Shown here piece after piece: positions 31,296-40,852 of a DNA stretch of 64,000 nt. The DNA is from Croceimicrobium sp965279135 (GTDB lineage: Bacteria; Bacteroidota; Bacteroidia; Flavobacteriales; Schleiferiaceae). The notes below the pieces were generated by a model that ran no database searches, was not told the origin of the DNA, and saw nothing but the letters and a program-made list of their open reading frames with translations. The position numbers and the translations under genes were made by a program. The stretch is from contig OZ257133.1 of the NCBI GenBank assembly GCA_965279135.1, positions 496,001-560,000 on the forward strand, written 5' to 3'. Within the stretch, counting starts at the first letter, position 1. Each line of letters starts with the position of its first letter.

Positions 31296-33449
31296 TTAGT
31301 TTTCGCTCTGCTCTTGCTTAGGCTTTTCCTGGCGTTCTGGTTTTGGCAATAACACTTTGCGGGAAAGCTTAAGCTTACCGCGGTCATCTTTACCAATTAG
31401 TTTTACTTCAACGCGCTCTCCCTCTTTCAACACTTCGTCTACTGTTTTCAAGCGACGGTGCTCAATTTCGGAGATGTGTAATAGTCCATCTGTTCCCGGA
31501 GCTAATTCTACAAAGGCGCCGTAAGGCTGAATGGAGCGAACCAATCCATTGTATACTTCTCCAACTTCAGGTACAAAAGCGATCTCTCGGATACGCGCTT
31601 CAGCTTGAGCCATTTTAGCAGCATCAGTGCCACTGATTTCAATGATACCGAAATCACCTTCCTCTTCAATAGTGATGGTAGTCTCTGTATCAAGCTGCAA
31701 TTTTTGGATATTCTTTCCTCCTGGTCCGATGATCATTCCAATGAAGTCTTTTGGAATCTTCATCATATTCAATTTCGGAGCATGAGGCTTAAGTTCGGTA
31801 CGAGGAGCATCGATGGTCTTCAACATCTCACCTAAGATGTGCAAACGGCCGGCGTTAGCTTGCATCAAAGCTTTTTCGAGAATCTCATAACTCAATCCGC
31901 TAATCTTGATGTCCATCTGACAAGCAGTGATACCTTTTTCAGTACCGGTAACTTTGAAGTCCATATCACCTAAGTGGTCTTCATCACCCAGGATATCACT
32001 TAATACCGCGTAATTGCCAGTCTCATCAGTGATCAATCCCATAGCAATCCCTGAAACAGGAGCCTTGATTTTGATACCCGCATCCATAAGAGCCAGGGTT
32101 CCGGCACATACGGTGGCCATAGAAGAAGAACCGTTAGACTCAAGGATATCTGAAACTACGCGAATAGTGTAGAAGTTATCTTCAGGAACAATGCCTTTTA
32201 GAGCACGTTGGGCTAGGTTACCATGTCCCACCTCACGACGGCTGGTACCACGAATTGGACGGGCCTCACCAGTAGAGAAAGGAGGGAAGTTATAATGAAG
32301 ATAAAAGCGCTCTGAACCACTAAAGGTTACATTATCGATACGGTTTTCATCTAATTTACTTCCTAAGGTAACGGTGGTTAAAGACTGAGTTTCTCCACGA
32401 GTAAACACGGCTGAACCATGCGTTGAAGGGAGGTAATCAACTTCGGTCCAGATTGGACGAATTTCATCGAGTTGACGGCCATCTAAACGCTGACGATCAT
32501 TTAAGATCATATTACGCATGGCGTGGTACTCCACATCATGGTAATAGGTCTTAATTAATCCCGATTTTTCTTCGAGCTCTTCTTCACTGAAGTTAGCCTC
32601 CATGTATTCATCACGAACGGCTTTGAATTGCTCAGAGCGTTGTTCTTTGCTCAAGCCACTTTTAGCAACTTCGAACACCTTGTCATAGAGGTCGCTCATG
32701 ATTTTTTCGCGAAGCTCTTCGTCATGAGTCTCGTGGCTGTACTCACGTTTTACCGCAGCCTTTTCCACTTTCGCTGCTAAATCTAGCTGCGCTTGAACCT
32801 GAACTTTAATCGCTTCGTGAGCAGCTTGAATTGCCGCTAGCATCTCTTGTTCAGAGATTTCATCCATTTCTCCTTCCACCATCACCACACTGTCGGCAGT
32901 AGCTCCAACCATCATATCGATGTCAGACTCTTCCATCTGAGCGGTACTCGGATTAATAACGAATTCGCCATTTACGCGAGCTACGCGAACTTCAGACATT
33001 GGTCCATTAAATGGAATATCCGAAACAGCAATTGCAGCAGAAGCGGCTAAACCGGCTAGTGCATCCGGGCGTACGTTTTGGTCCCAGGAGTTTAAGGAAA
33101 TCATCACCTGAACATCAGCGTGATAATCCTTAGGGAAGAGTGGACGTAATACGCGGTCAACTAAGCGCATTACCAGAATTTCCTCATCACTTGGACGAGC
33201 CTCTCTCTTTATAAAACCGCCAGGCATACGGCCTGCGGCAGAAAATTTTTCGCGATAATCTACAGTAAGTGGCAAGAAATCTACCCCCTCCATAGCTTCT
33301 TTATTGGAAACTACAGTCGCCAACAACATGGTATCTCCCATGCGAACCATTACCGAACCGTCCGCTTGCTTAGCTAACTTCCCGGTTTCGATGGTAATGG
33401 TTCTCCCATCTGCTAATGTTATTTCCTGCGTAATTACGTTTGGAATCAT
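31296..33449 (-). CDS. pnp: Polyribonucleotide nucleotidyltransferase (PNPase)
   Basis: 717 aa phosphorolytic 3'-5' exoribonuclease. Two RNase PH-like domains (first MVRMGDTMLLATVV, second AVFTRGETQSLTTVTLGS with the FSGSERFYLHYNFPPFSTGE core) are followed by a KH domain (MIIGPGGKNIQKL, about residue 575) and a C-terminal S1 domain (EVYNGLVRSIQPYGAFVEL). A Pro/Lys/Glu-rich tail ends the chain. The rpsO-pnp order is the widely conserved one. Confidence 0.97.
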   Translation of the reverse strand: MIPNVITQEITLADGRTITIETGKLAKQADGSVMVRMGDTMLLATVVSNKEAMEGVDFLPLTVDYREKFSAAGRMPGGFIKREARPSDEEILVMRLVDRVLRPLFPKDYHADVQVMISLNSWDQNVRPDALAGLAASAAIAVSDIPFNGPMSEVRVARVNGEFVINPSTAQMEESDIDMMVGATADSVVMVEGEMDEISEQEMLAAIQAAHEAIKVQVQAQLDLAAKVEKAAVKREYSHETHDEELREKIMSDLYDKVFEVAKSGLSKEQRSEQFKAVRDEYMEANFSEEELEEKSGLIKTYYHDVEYHAMRNMILNDRQRLDGRQLDEIRPIWTEVDYLPSTHGSAVFTRGETQSLTTVTLGSKLDENRIDNVTFSGSERFYLHYNFPPFSTGEARPIRGTSRREVGHGNLAQRALKGIVPEDNFYTIRVVSDILESNGSSSMATVCAGTLALMDAGIKIKAPVSGIAMGLITDETGNYAVLSDILGDEDHLGDMDFKVTGTEKGITACQMDIKISGLSYEILEKALMQANAGRLHILGEMLKTIDAPRTELKPHAPKLNMMKIPKDFIGMIIGPGGKNIQKLQLDTETTITIEEEGDFGIIEISGTDAAKMAQAEARIREIAFVPEVGEVYNGLVRSIQPYGAFVELAPGTDGLLHISEIEHRRLKTVDEVLKEGERVEVKLIGKDDRGKLKLSRKVLLPKPERQEKPKQEQSEN

Positions 33450-33484
33450 GTATAGTATTGTAAAAGAATAATAGGTTTTAGAAG

Positions 33485-33517
33485 AAAAGAAGGCAACTCC
33501 TAGAATTGCCTTCTTTT
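33485..33517 (-). terminator. Hairpin between rpsO and pnp
   Basis: A perfect 12-bp stem AAAAGAAGGCAA/TTGCCTTCTTTT. On the minus strand it begins 10 nt after the rpsO stop and lies in the leader of pnp. In other bacteria this position carries a terminator plus an RNase III site used in pnp autoregulation; either role fits here. Confidence 0.75.
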
Positions 33518-33527
33518 ATCAAGAGAA

Positions 33528-33797
33528 TTATTTTCTAATTCCGAGCTCGGCGATAATCGCACGATATCTTTCAATATCGCGATCCTTCAGGTATGCAAGG
33601 ATGCGACGACGCTTACCTACCATGTCTACCAATGCTTTCTCGGTAGCAAAGTCTTTGCGATTTTGCTTCAAGTGCTCAGTAAGATGGTTAATGCGGTAAG
33701 TGAATAATGCAACTTGACCTTCTGGTGATCCGGTGTCGTTTTCAGATTTTCCGTACTTAGAGAAAATCTCTCTTTTCTTCTCAGGACTTAGATACAT
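33528..33797 (-). CDS. rpsO: 30S ribosomal protein S15
   Basis: 89 aa, the standard size. TGSPEGQVALFTYRINHLTEHLK and the ending RDIERYRAIIAELGIRK are diagnostic. Binds 16S rRNA in the platform. Its promoter box CAAAAGTA (TACTTTTG on the minus strand) lies at 33844-33851, giving a leader of about 40 nt. Confidence 0.97.
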   Translation of the reverse strand: MYLSPEKKREIFSKYGKSENDTGSPEGQVALFTYRINHLTEHLKQNRKDFATEKALVDMVGKRRRILAYLKDRDIERYRAIIAELGIRK

Positions 33798-33843
33798 TTC
33801 AAAATCTTTTAGATGAATGTTATGTATGAATAATTTTGGCCTG

Positions 33844-33851
33844 CAAAAGTA
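33844..33851 (-). promoter_or_regulatory. -7 promoter box for rpsO-pnp
   Basis: TACTTTTG followed by C on the minus strand, a consensus -7 element about 47 nt upstream of the rpsO ATG. Confidence 0.55.
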
Positions 33852-33866
33852 GCAATTCTTTTCTAA

Positions 33867-34736
33867 TTAATTGCTAGCCTTGGCCTTAAGTTCGGTATGC
33901 GTCATATGCAGGAATCCCGAGATTTTATTCTTGAGGTCTTTTCGCTCACTGATGAAATCAAGGAAACCATGCTCCAATAAAAATTCTGAAGTTTGGAATC
34001 CTTCAGGAAGATCCTTACCGATAGTTTCTTTAACTACTCGGGGACCGGCAAAGCCGATAAGCGCTCCAGGTTCTGCAATATTAATATCACCTAGCATCGC
34101 AAAAGAAGCGGTTACCCCGCCGGTGGTTGGATCAGTAAGTAAAGACACATAAGGGATTTTTGCTTCTCCCAGTTGCGCGAGTTTAGAACTTGTTTTCGCC
34201 ATCTGCATTAAAGAGAATGCCGCTTCCATCATGCGGGCCCCACCACTTTTAGAGATCATGATGAAAGGCTTATGATATTTTAAAGAATGATCGATGGCCT
34301 TAGCTATTTTCTCACCTACTACCGAGCCCATTGACCCGCCAATAAAGTTGAAGTTCATCGCTGCGATTACTACATCGCGATCATTCATTTTACCATATCC
34401 CGTTGTAACGGCATCATTTAAGCCGGTTTTCTTTACGGAAGCTTTATAGCGATCTGAATATTTCTTGGTGTCTTCAAATTTGAGGGGATCACCAGAAGTC
34501 ATTTTTGCATTGAGTTCAGTAAACTTCCCTTCATCGAAGAGGATGCTGAAATACTCCTGAGCATTGATGCGCTCGTGGAAACCACAGTTAGGACAAACCC
34601 AAAGGTTGTCTGCGTGATCTTCAACGCTGGAGATTACTTTACACTTTTTGCATTTATACCAAAGACCTTCAGGGGTTTCCTTCTTATCTTCTGTTTTGGT
34701 GGTTATTCCCTCTTTGTTACGTACGAACCAACCCAT
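33867..34736 (-). CDS. accD: Acetyl-CoA carboxylase carboxyltransferase subunit beta
   Basis: 289 aa. An N-terminal zinc ribbon (CKKC near residue 29 and CPNC about 20 residues later) is followed by the crotonase-like carboxyltransferase domain with GGSMGSVVGEKI, SGGARMMEAAFSLMQMAK and DPTTGGVTASFAMLGDI. It transfers carboxyl from biotin to acetyl-CoA, the first step of fatty acid synthesis. The longer frame starts with GTG at 34769, inside a terminator hairpin, so ATG 34736 (MGWFVRN) is used. Confidence 0.95.
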   Translation of the reverse strand: MGWFVRNKEGITTKTEDKKETPEGLWYKCKKCKVISSVEDHADNLWVCPNCGFHERINAQEYFSILFDEGKFTELNAKMTSGDPLKFEDTKKYSDRYKASVKKTGLNDAVTTGYGKMNDRDVVIAAMNFNFIGGSMGSVVGEKIAKAIDHSLKYHKPFIMISKSGGARMMEAAFSLMQMAKTSSKLAQLGEAKIPYVSLLTDPTTGGVTASFAMLGDINIAEPGALIGFAGPRVVKETIGKDLPEGFQTSEFLLEHGFLDFISERKDLKNKISGFLHMTHTELKAKASN

Positions 34737-34755
34737 AAAATCTAGTTTAATTGAA

Positions 34756-34787
34756 AAAGTCTGCTTCACGATGTGAATGCAGACTTT
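34756..34787 (-). terminator. Terminator between the aldolase gene and accD
   Basis: Stem AAAGTCTGC-TTCAC / GTGAA-T-GCAGACTTT: 14 bp with one bulged T and a 3-nt loop GAT, followed on the minus strand by Ts. It ends the aldolase transcript upstream of accD. Confidence 0.8.
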
Positions 34788-34826
34788 GTATCAAAACTCT
34801 TTAAAAAAAGTGATAATCACAAATGC

Positions 34827-35903
34827 CTAGGCAATAGTGATTTCGTCATTTAAATAAACATCCTGGATAGCGTTTAGCAAGGCTACACCATCATTCATCG
34901 GCTTCTGGAATGCTTTACGTCCAGAGATTAGTCCTTGACCTCCGGCTCTTTTATTTACCACCGCAGTCTTAACTGCCGCCGCAAGATCGCCTTGAGCAGA
35001 ACCAGTTGAAGATCCACCGGAATTGATTAATCCAGCGCGACCCATAAAGCAGTTTGCAACCTGATAGCGAGTCAGATCGATTGGATTGTCTGAAGTTAAC
35101 TCCGTATAGATGCGCTCATCTAGTTTACCGTAACTGCTATCTCCACTGTTCATTGCCTTGTAGCCACCGTTATTCTCGGGAAGCTTTTGCTTGATGATAT
35201 CAGCCTGGATAGTTACCCCCAGGTGATTGGCTTGAGCAGTAAGGTCAGCCGCTACGTGATAGTCTTTATCTTTTTTAAACTCTGAGTTACGGATATAGCA
35301 CCAAAGGATAGTGGCCATACCTAATTCATGAGCATATTCAAATGCCTCAGCAACTTCCACAATTTGACGGTTACTTTCTTCCGAACCGAAGTAAATAGTG
35401 GCACCTACAGCAACTGCTCCCATATTCCAGGCATCGCGAATACTACCGAACATAATCTGATCGAAAGTATTGGGATGCGTCATTAATTCGTTGTGGTTAA
35501 TTTTTACCACGAAAGGAATCTTGTGCGCATATTTACGAGATACACTCGCTAAAGCTCCAAAAGTTGAAGCCACTGCATTACATCCACCTTCAATGGCAAG
35601 CTTCACAATATTTCCACCATCAAAATAGATAGGGTTTTTAGCAAAGGATGCTCCTGCCGAATGCTCAATTCCTTGATCTACAGGAAGGATAGATAAATAT
35701 CCAGTGTCGGCCAAACGACCGGTACCATATAAGGCCTGCAGGCTTCTAAGCACTTGAGGACTACGGTTGGAATCGGCGAATACACGATCCACAAAATCAG
35801 CACCTGGCAAATGCAGCATGCTTTTATCTACGGTTTTACACTGGTGATTGAGGAGTGAATCTGCGTCTGATCCGAGCAGCTCAGCAATTTGGTTAGCGTT
35901 CAT
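34827..35903 (-). CDS. fbaB: Class I fructose-bisphosphate aldolase (FbaB/DhnA type)
   Basis: 358 aa TIM-barrel enzyme of the archaeal/DhnA class I group, using a Schiff-base Lys rather than zinc. Landmarks: LSILPVDQGIEHSAG, IPFVVKINHNELMT, GAVAVGATIYFGSEES, MATILWCYIRNSEFK and the phosphate-binding NSGGSSTGSAQGDL. Acts in glycolysis and gluconeogenesis. Its -7 box TACTTTTG (minus strand, 35933-35940) gives a leader of about 25 nt. Confidence 0.93.
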   Translation of the reverse strand: MNANQIAELLGSDADSLLNHQCKTVDKSMLHLPGADFVDRVFADSNRSPQVLRSLQALYGTGRLADTGYLSILPVDQGIEHSAGASFAKNPIYFDGGNIVKLAIEGGCNAVASTFGALASVSRKYAHKIPFVVKINHNELMTHPNTFDQIMFGSIRDAWNMGAVAVGATIYFGSEESNRQIVEVAEAFEYAHELGMATILWCYIRNSEFKKDKDYHVAADLTAQANHLGVTIQADIIKQKLPENNGGYKAMNSGDSSYGKLDERIYTELTSDNPIDLTRYQVANCFMGRAGLINSGGSSTGSAQGDLAAAVKTAVVNKRAGGQGLISGRKAFQKPMNDGVALLNAIQDVYLNDEITIA

Positions 35904-35932
35904 AGTGTTGATCTAAGAATTAAGAATCGATG

Positions 35933-35940
35933 CAAAAGTA
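35933..35940 (-). promoter_or_regulatory. -7 promoter box for fbaB
   Basis: TACTTTTG followed by C on the minus strand, consensus -7 element about 30 nt before the aldolase ATG. Confidence 0.55.
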
Positions 35941-35959
35941 TATTTTTTTAGGACCCATT

Positions 35960-38260
35960 TTAGAATGGATATCCTAAGGCAATGTTATATGTCAAATTAG
36001 GGAGAACCGGCTTGGTGGCAATTACCCATTCATCCCCGCTCTGCCAGTATCCGGGATCGCGTAAACGCAGACCTAAATCCAATCGAATAACGAAGAATTC
36101 TACATCGAGGCGCAAGCCAAAACCGCTGCCCAGATAGAGATCTCGACCCAGATTCCGCAGGTCAAATCCACTTTCCTCAGATTCCAATCCACCGGTTAAC
36201 CAAATATTACCGGCATCAAGGAAAACGGCACCTTTAAGGCTGCTGTAAATGGGAAAGCGATACTCCAGGTTTGTTAAGAGTTTAAAGGTACCAATGGCAA
36301 AGTTGGAGCTAGTGTCGGTATAGCTGGAAACTTGCTCAATACCTCCACCGGCACGATAGGCCGGCCAGGCTCTCAGGTCGTTTGTACCTCCTAGAAAGAA
36401 GAAACGACTAAATGGGGGAAGACGTAACACTTGTCCGTTTGATTCGAATTGTGAGTTCCCATAAGGCAGCACATAGGCGCTATTCAGTCGAAAGACATAG
36501 AGTTGTTCCGGACTGGGGTGAATGTAATAACGGTAGTCCAATTCCAAACTGGCAAATTGATAAACCGGAGCTCCCCATAACTGGTCCAATCCATTTCCAT
36601 TTGATTCACCCGCAGCATTGCTGAGTAAGGATTGTAGGGTGCCGCCCCATTCTAAATCCGAGCTAAAGAAATCATAATACCGTTGACTCACGGAAGTTTG
36701 TCCTGTATAGGTGTAGCGCCAGGAAGTGCTACTGATAAACTCACTACTAAAAGCAAGAATCTGAATAGGGTCAAGCTGATTAATGAAAAAATCCTCAATG
36801 GCGAAGAGATTGGAATAGCTCATACTAAAGAGGTCTACCTGATGGTTCTTTTGCGGGCTTTCTCGCCAGGTATAGGATAAGCTTCCCCCGAAGGTCTCAC
36901 GGTCAAATTCTACCCTGTTCGTTCTGTTCGCATAGATGCTGATGCTTGATTTAGGTTGCATGCGTTTTGGCACGATACCCACGGTATTAAAGGGCAGTAG
37001 AAATCGAGGGAATTCAATTTTTACCTCAGCTCCAAATTCAAAGGTGCGCGAAAGGGTTTCCGATTGGGCTATGGTGGGTTGGTACTCCAGTCCACTATTA
37101 ATTTTGAAGCTTAGCGCTTCACCCCCTCGGAAGAGATTTCGATTTATGATCCCCACTGATCCACTTATGCCATAGTTGCCGGTGGTGTTGGTTACCTCCA
37201 GCTCGGCATTAAAAGTGCGCTTTTCCTGAGGTACTAAGTGTAGTTCAACATCCAATAATGATCGGCTACTATCTGAAGGAATGGTATTATATACAATCTC
37301 TGTGATGCTAAATGCATTGTAACTCGCGAGGTGAGAATAGGTATTGTTAATTTCTCGTTGACGGTATAGATCTCCTTCATTTAGATGCACAGCATCGGTG
37401 AGGTATCTAGGCTTATAGGCCAATTCATCAAAGCGCAGCTTGTAGTCTAAAAAATCCAGACTATCCACAGGAGTGGTGCTGCTCTGAAAGTCGAAATCGG
37501 GAATGATGGTGATCTTATTGAGGAAAAACGGTTTGAGATTTTTGTAGACTATACTATCGCCTTGTCTTTCCGGAATCCCCTTAACGATCAGTCTAAGGTT
37601 AACCTTATGGATACCGTTTCCGGTATTAGTATCAGCATCAAAGCTGATATAGCTTTCGCTAAAATTGAAATAGCCGTGATTACGGAAGAGATTCTTTAAG
37701 CGACTACGCTCAGCATCTAAATCTTCTAAATCGTAATAATCTCCTTCCTTAAGTTCAGACTCTTTAGCTTCCCTAAGTCGAAGCTTCTCCAGGGCGGGAA
37801 GAAATTCATAACTGATCGAATCAATCCGATAGCGTGGTCCTCGTCTCACGTTATAGCGCACAAAAGCCTTTTCATCCTTGCCTTTAAAGCTCACCTCCTG
37901 GTTTACTTGTGCTTGAAAGTAGCCCTTATTAAAATAATACAGCTGTAATAACTCGGCGCTACGTTTAGTCTGTTGCTCTTCAAATATGACAGGGGCCTGA
38001 CCAATGCGCGACCAGAAATTATCTTCTTCACCATTACCCCAGGAATGAATGGCCAATCCAGGCCTTAGTGGAGAGAAGAAGAGTTTGCGATTAGGTTTTT
38101 GGCGAATGACTCCCTCGGCCAAAGCAGTCGGATTGCCTCCATCAACCAGATCGATTTCGCTCCTCCAAAGGAGATGGCGATCGTCCGGCACGTAACGGCT
38201 ATATTTGCAAGCCGCAAAAGTGCTCAAAACGAGGCTCCATAAAACGAGGCGCTTCAACAT
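35960..38260 (-). CDS. tamL: Omp85-family outer-membrane lipoprotein (TamL-like)
   Basis: 766 aa. The N-terminus is a lipoprotein signal (LVLSTFAAC, lipidated Cys near residue 17), then POTRA-like repeats (YYFNKGYFQAQVNQEVSF; LKNLFRNHGYFNFSESYI), and a C-terminal 16-strand barrel with FFLGGTNDLRAWPAYRAGG (the Omp85 RGF-like loop region) and a final GYPF. A lipidated Omp85 protein of this size fits TamL of Bacteroidota, which with TamB serves outer-membrane assembly. No tamB is in the window. TTG 38281 is an alternative start but lies upstream of the signal peptide; ATG 38260 is preferred. Confidence 0.82.
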   Translation of the reverse strand: MLKRLVLWSLVLSTFAACKYSRYVPDDRHLLWRSEIDLVDGGNPTALAEGVIRQKPNRKLFFSPLRPGLAIHSWGNGEEDNFWSRIGQAPVIFEEQQTKRSAELLQLYYFNKGYFQAQVNQEVSFKGKDEKAFVRYNVRRGPRYRIDSISYEFLPALEKLRLREAKESELKEGDYYDLEDLDAERSRLKNLFRNHGYFNFSESYISFDADTNTGNGIHKVNLRLIVKGIPERQGDSIVYKNLKPFFLNKITIIPDFDFQSSTTPVDSLDFLDYKLRFDELAYKPRYLTDAVHLNEGDLYRQREINNTYSHLASYNAFSITEIVYNTIPSDSSRSLLDVELHLVPQEKRTFNAELEVTNTTGNYGISGSVGIINRNLFRGGEALSFKINSGLEYQPTIAQSETLSRTFEFGAEVKIEFPRFLLPFNTVGIVPKRMQPKSSISIYANRTNRVEFDRETFGGSLSYTWRESPQKNHQVDLFSMSYSNLFAIEDFFINQLDPIQILAFSSEFISSTSWRYTYTGQTSVSQRYYDFFSSDLEWGGTLQSLLSNAAGESNGNGLDQLWGAPVYQFASLELDYRYYIHPSPEQLYVFRLNSAYVLPYGNSQFESNGQVLRLPPFSRFFFLGGTNDLRAWPAYRAGGGIEQVSSYTDTSSNFAIGTFKLLTNLEYRFPIYSSLKGAVFLDAGNIWLTGGLESEESGFDLRNLGRDLYLGSGFGLRLDVEFFVIRLDLGLRLRDPGYWQSGDEWVIATKPVLPNLTYNIALGYPF

Positions 38261-38290
38261 GCAATCCTTAAATTTTGGCAAAAGTAAGTC

Positions 38291-38995
38291 ATGCCTAGTC
38301 TATCCGATCAAAAGTTAATCCGAAAGCTTCGTCAACGTAAGTATCGCTGGCAAGAGAGGCTTTTTGTAGCTGAAGGTCCTAAGTTAGTACAAGATATACT
38401 CAATTCAGGCTTAGAAGCTCAGGCAATTTGGTCGACCGAAGAATTTGCTGACGCTGAAGAGATTAGTGAGAGGGACTTGCAAAAGCTTAGTCATCTAAGC
38501 ACCGCAAACAAGGTGTTGGCTATTTTTCCTTTTCCGGAATTTCATGCAACCCGAGAGAATCGATTACTGATTTTAGATGGAATTAATGATCCTGGGAATT
38601 TAGGTACCCTGCTCCGAACTGCGGATTGGTTTGGTTTTCAAAAAGTGATTTGTACGGCCGGCACCACGGATGTTTACAATGCAAAAGCAGTGCAAAGTAC
38701 CATGGGATCATTGTCAAGGTTGTCTATCGAATATCTTGAGATTGAGGAAATTCAGAGCTCTTATCCCCAGCATCTCTTTCTGATTGCAGATATGGATGGA
38801 GCGGATTTTAGGCAGGTGTCTGTGAGTAAAGAAGCTTCCTTGGCTTTGGTTATGGGTAGCGAAAGTCACGGGCCATCTGATGTTTGGGGGAACCATGCGA
38901 AAAAGCTTACCATTCCGAAGCCGTCTACTTCTGAGATTGATAGTCTAAATGTGGGTATCGCTGCCGCTATTCTGATGCAGCACTTTGCAATCTAG
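38291..38995 (+). CDS. SpoU/TrmH-family RNA 2'-O-ribose methyltransferase
   Basis: 234 aa. An N-terminal substrate-binding domain (LRQRKYRWQERLFVAEGPKLV) and a SPOUT catalytic domain with the three SpoU motifs: DGINDPGNLGTLLRTADWFG, MGSESHGPS and IPKPSTSEIDSLNVGIAAAIL, which form the AdoMet knot. Probably modifies rRNA (RlmB-like) or tRNA; the target cannot be set from sequence. Divergent from the TamL gene with a 30-bp gap. Confidence 0.9.
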   Translation: MPSLSDQKLIRKLRQRKYRWQERLFVAEGPKLVQDILNSGLEAQAIWSTEEFADAEEISERDLQKLSHLSTANKVLAIFPFPEFHATRENRLLILDGINDPGNLGTLLRTADWFGFQKVICTAGTTDVYNAKAVQSTMGSLSRLSIEYLEIEEIQSSYPQHLFLIADMDGADFRQVSVSKEASLALVMGSESHGPSDVWGNHAKKLTIPKPSTSEIDSLNVGIAAAILMQHFAI

Positions 38996-39836
38996 CCTTT
39001 TGGCGCAGGCGAGCTTTTAATAAGATATTGAACAGTACTCCGGCAACTACCAGTACCATACCGACCAACACTGGCCATTGGTAGGTATATCCAAAAAGGA
39101 AATAGTCGAATCCAAGCGCAAAGATTACTCCCAGGTATTTAAAAGCCGTTATTTCATTGGCTTCCACCAATTGCAATGCCTTGGTCATATTTACCTGAGC
39201 AATTTGGGTGAGAATTCCCATCAATAATAACAATCCCCATTCCCAGCCAATGGGCGTTACCCAATTGAAATAGGAGATCACGGCCATCACGGGGGTAGCC
39301 ACCAATGGGAAATAGAGGACTACAACCAGAGGATGATCCGTATTCTTAACCTTGCGGATAAAGTTATATGCTAATCCAGCAAACAGAGAGGAGCTTATAC
39401 CTAGCAAAAAGAGCATGGGGCTGATTTCAGAATCAAAGCCCTTTATTAGGGCGATACCGGCGAAACTAACTGCGAAAAAGGCCCATTGCCACCATTTCAC
39501 CTTCTCTTTTAAAATGAAAATCCCGAAAAGAGCAGTGAAGATAGGAGAGAGGTATTGTAAAGTAATGGCGGAGCCAAGTGGCAATTTTTGAAGGGTGTAA
39601 AAGAATAGCGATAAAGCAGTAACTCCAGCTAGACCTCTACCAAGGAGATAACCCTTTTGATTCCCCCAGGGGCTGAGGTTTCGGCGACGGATAAAATAGA
39701 GACTGAGGAAGAGTGAAACGATGGACCGAAATAAGACTAATTCCGTGGCAGGCAGTCGATCCAGGTATTTTACAGTCAGGTTCATTAAGGAAAATCCCAG
39801 GACTGAGATGAGCATAAAACCAACCGCTTTCTTCAT
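38967..39836 (-). CDS. EamA/DMT-family transporter
   Basis: 289 aa with ten transmembrane segments in two EamA repeats, e.g. LFRSIVSLFLSLYFI and LPLGSAITLQYLSPIFTALFGIFILKEKVKWW in the first, and LLLMGILTQIAQVNMTKALQLVEANEITAFKYLGVIFAL in the second. Inner-membrane drug/metabolite transporter of unknown substrate. The longer frame begins with TTG at 39845; ATG 39836 (MKKAVGF) is the better start. It overlaps the convergent methyltransferase by 29 bp. Confidence 0.88.
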   Translation of the reverse strand: MKKAVGFMLISVLGFSLMNLTVKYLDRLPATELVLFRSIVSLFLSLYFIRRRNLSPWGNQKGYLLGRGLAGVTALSLFFYTLQKLPLGSAITLQYLSPIFTALFGIFILKEKVKWWQWAFFAVSFAGIALIKGFDSEISPMLFLLGISSSLFAGLAYNFIRKVKNTDHPLVVVLYFPLVATPVMAVISYFNWVTPIGWEWGLLLLMGILTQIAQVNMTKALQLVEANEITAFKYLGVIFALGFDYFLFGYTYQWPVLVGMVLVVAGVLFNILLKARLRQKARLQSAASE

Positions 39837-39924
39837 GGGCGGCAAAGGTCGGCTTTTCGACTGGCTTGCAGGTCCGAATAGAGAATTGCTATTCCTTTAT
39901 TTCAGAATTCCGCAAAGAAGCGAA

Positions 39925-39969
39925 GCAGGCAAAGCAGGCAAAGCAGGCAAAGCGGGCAAAGCAGGCAAA
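39925..39969. repeat. Five-copy GCAGGCAAA nonamer repeat
   Basis: Five tandem 9-bp units, four exact and one with G for A (39952-39960), lie in the gap between the divergent EamA gene and the haem-motif lipoprotein gene. Read in frame they give AGK repeats, but no convincing gene contains them. Confidence 0.9.
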
Positions 39970-40063
39970 GTCAAATCTTAGTTATCTCTATTCCGAAGAC
40001 CTTAATCTGTTATTGCGGTACCTAACATTTAGACTAAATTAGAACTCCTCAAAGACCAGAAAT

Positions 40064-40405
40064 ATGATCAAAAAGATTCTTACTCTCGCCTTTATCACTT
40101 TTACCATTGCCGGTTGCGCGATATTTCAATCTCCATCGGAGCCTGCTGTTAAGGTTAGCTATGCCACCGATATTGCTCCAATTATTGCCACGAAGTGTAG
40201 CCCCTGCCATTTTCCTGAAAAGGGTAAAGTTGCCTACCTACACACTTATGAATTAGTGCGCAGGGAGATTAGTGATATTCTGTATCGGGTGCAATTGAAA
40301 CCCAGTTCAAAAGACTATATGCCTTTTAAGCAGAAAAAGGAAGCTGTAACAGAGGCAGAAGTTGCCTTGATGCAACAATGGAAGGCGGAGGGATTCGCGA
40401 AATAA
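40064..40405 (+). CDS. Lipoprotein with a c-type haem motif
   Basis: 113 aa. Lipoprotein signal ending FTIAGC (Cys near residue 18), then a short domain with YATDIAPIIATKCSPCHFPEKG: the CSPCH at about residues 46-50 is a CXXCH covalent haem motif. A Met in KDYMPFKQKKEAV could be the distal ligand. It resembles the small c-type cytochrome domains of Bacteroidota that end with EVALMQQWKAEGF. Probably a periplasmic, membrane-tethered electron carrier. No partner redox gene is adjacent. Confidence 0.8.
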   Translation: MIKKILTLAFITFTIAGCAIFQSPSEPAVKVSYATDIAPIIATKCSPCHFPEKGKVAYLHTYELVRREISDILYRVQLKPSSKDYMPFKQKKEAVTEAEVALMQQWKAEGFAK

Positions 40406-40489
40406 CTTGAGGTGTCTATCCAAGTTTTGCTTGACAACCGGATTATTTCAAATACAGATTTTGCCCTAATTTAAATGGCTTAGTGTTTT

Positions 40490-40849
40490 ATGCGACCAAT
40501 AAATGTGCGTAGGAAGTTTGATGAAGTTAAGGATCATTGGGATCCGCATGTTGTGGGTGAGCTCAATGGTCAACAGGTGAAGATCGCTCGCTTAAAAGGA
40601 GAGTTTGTACGGCATCAACATGAAGAGGAAGATGAAATGTTTCTGGTGATAGAAGGGGAGTTACAAATGGAATTTGATGATCGAACCGAAACAATCAACG
40701 AAGGGGAATTCATTATTGTTCCAAAAGGTATTTATCATAAACCAATTGCTCGTGAAGAGGTGAAAGTAATGCTCTTTGAACCGGCTACTACCTTGAATAC
40801 GGGCGATATAGAATCAGATTTCACTAAAAAGAATCTAAAACATATCTAG
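40490..40849 (+). CDS. Cupin-domain protein
   Basis: 119 aa single cupin. Motif 1 is FVRHQHEEEDEMFLVIEGEL (two His and a Glu as metal ligands, about residues 42-56) and motif 2 is FIIVPKGIYHKPIAREE with the last His ligand. Cytoplasmic; could be an isomerase or dioxygenase, substrate unknown. The next small membrane gene starts 3 nt after its stop. Confidence 0.85.
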   Translation: MRPINVRRKFDEVKDHWDPHVVGELNGQQVKIARLKGEFVRHQHEEEDEMFLVIEGELQMEFDDRTETINEGEFIIVPKGIYHKPIAREEVKVMLFEPATTLNTGDIESDFTKKNLKHI

Positions 40850-40852
40850 GTT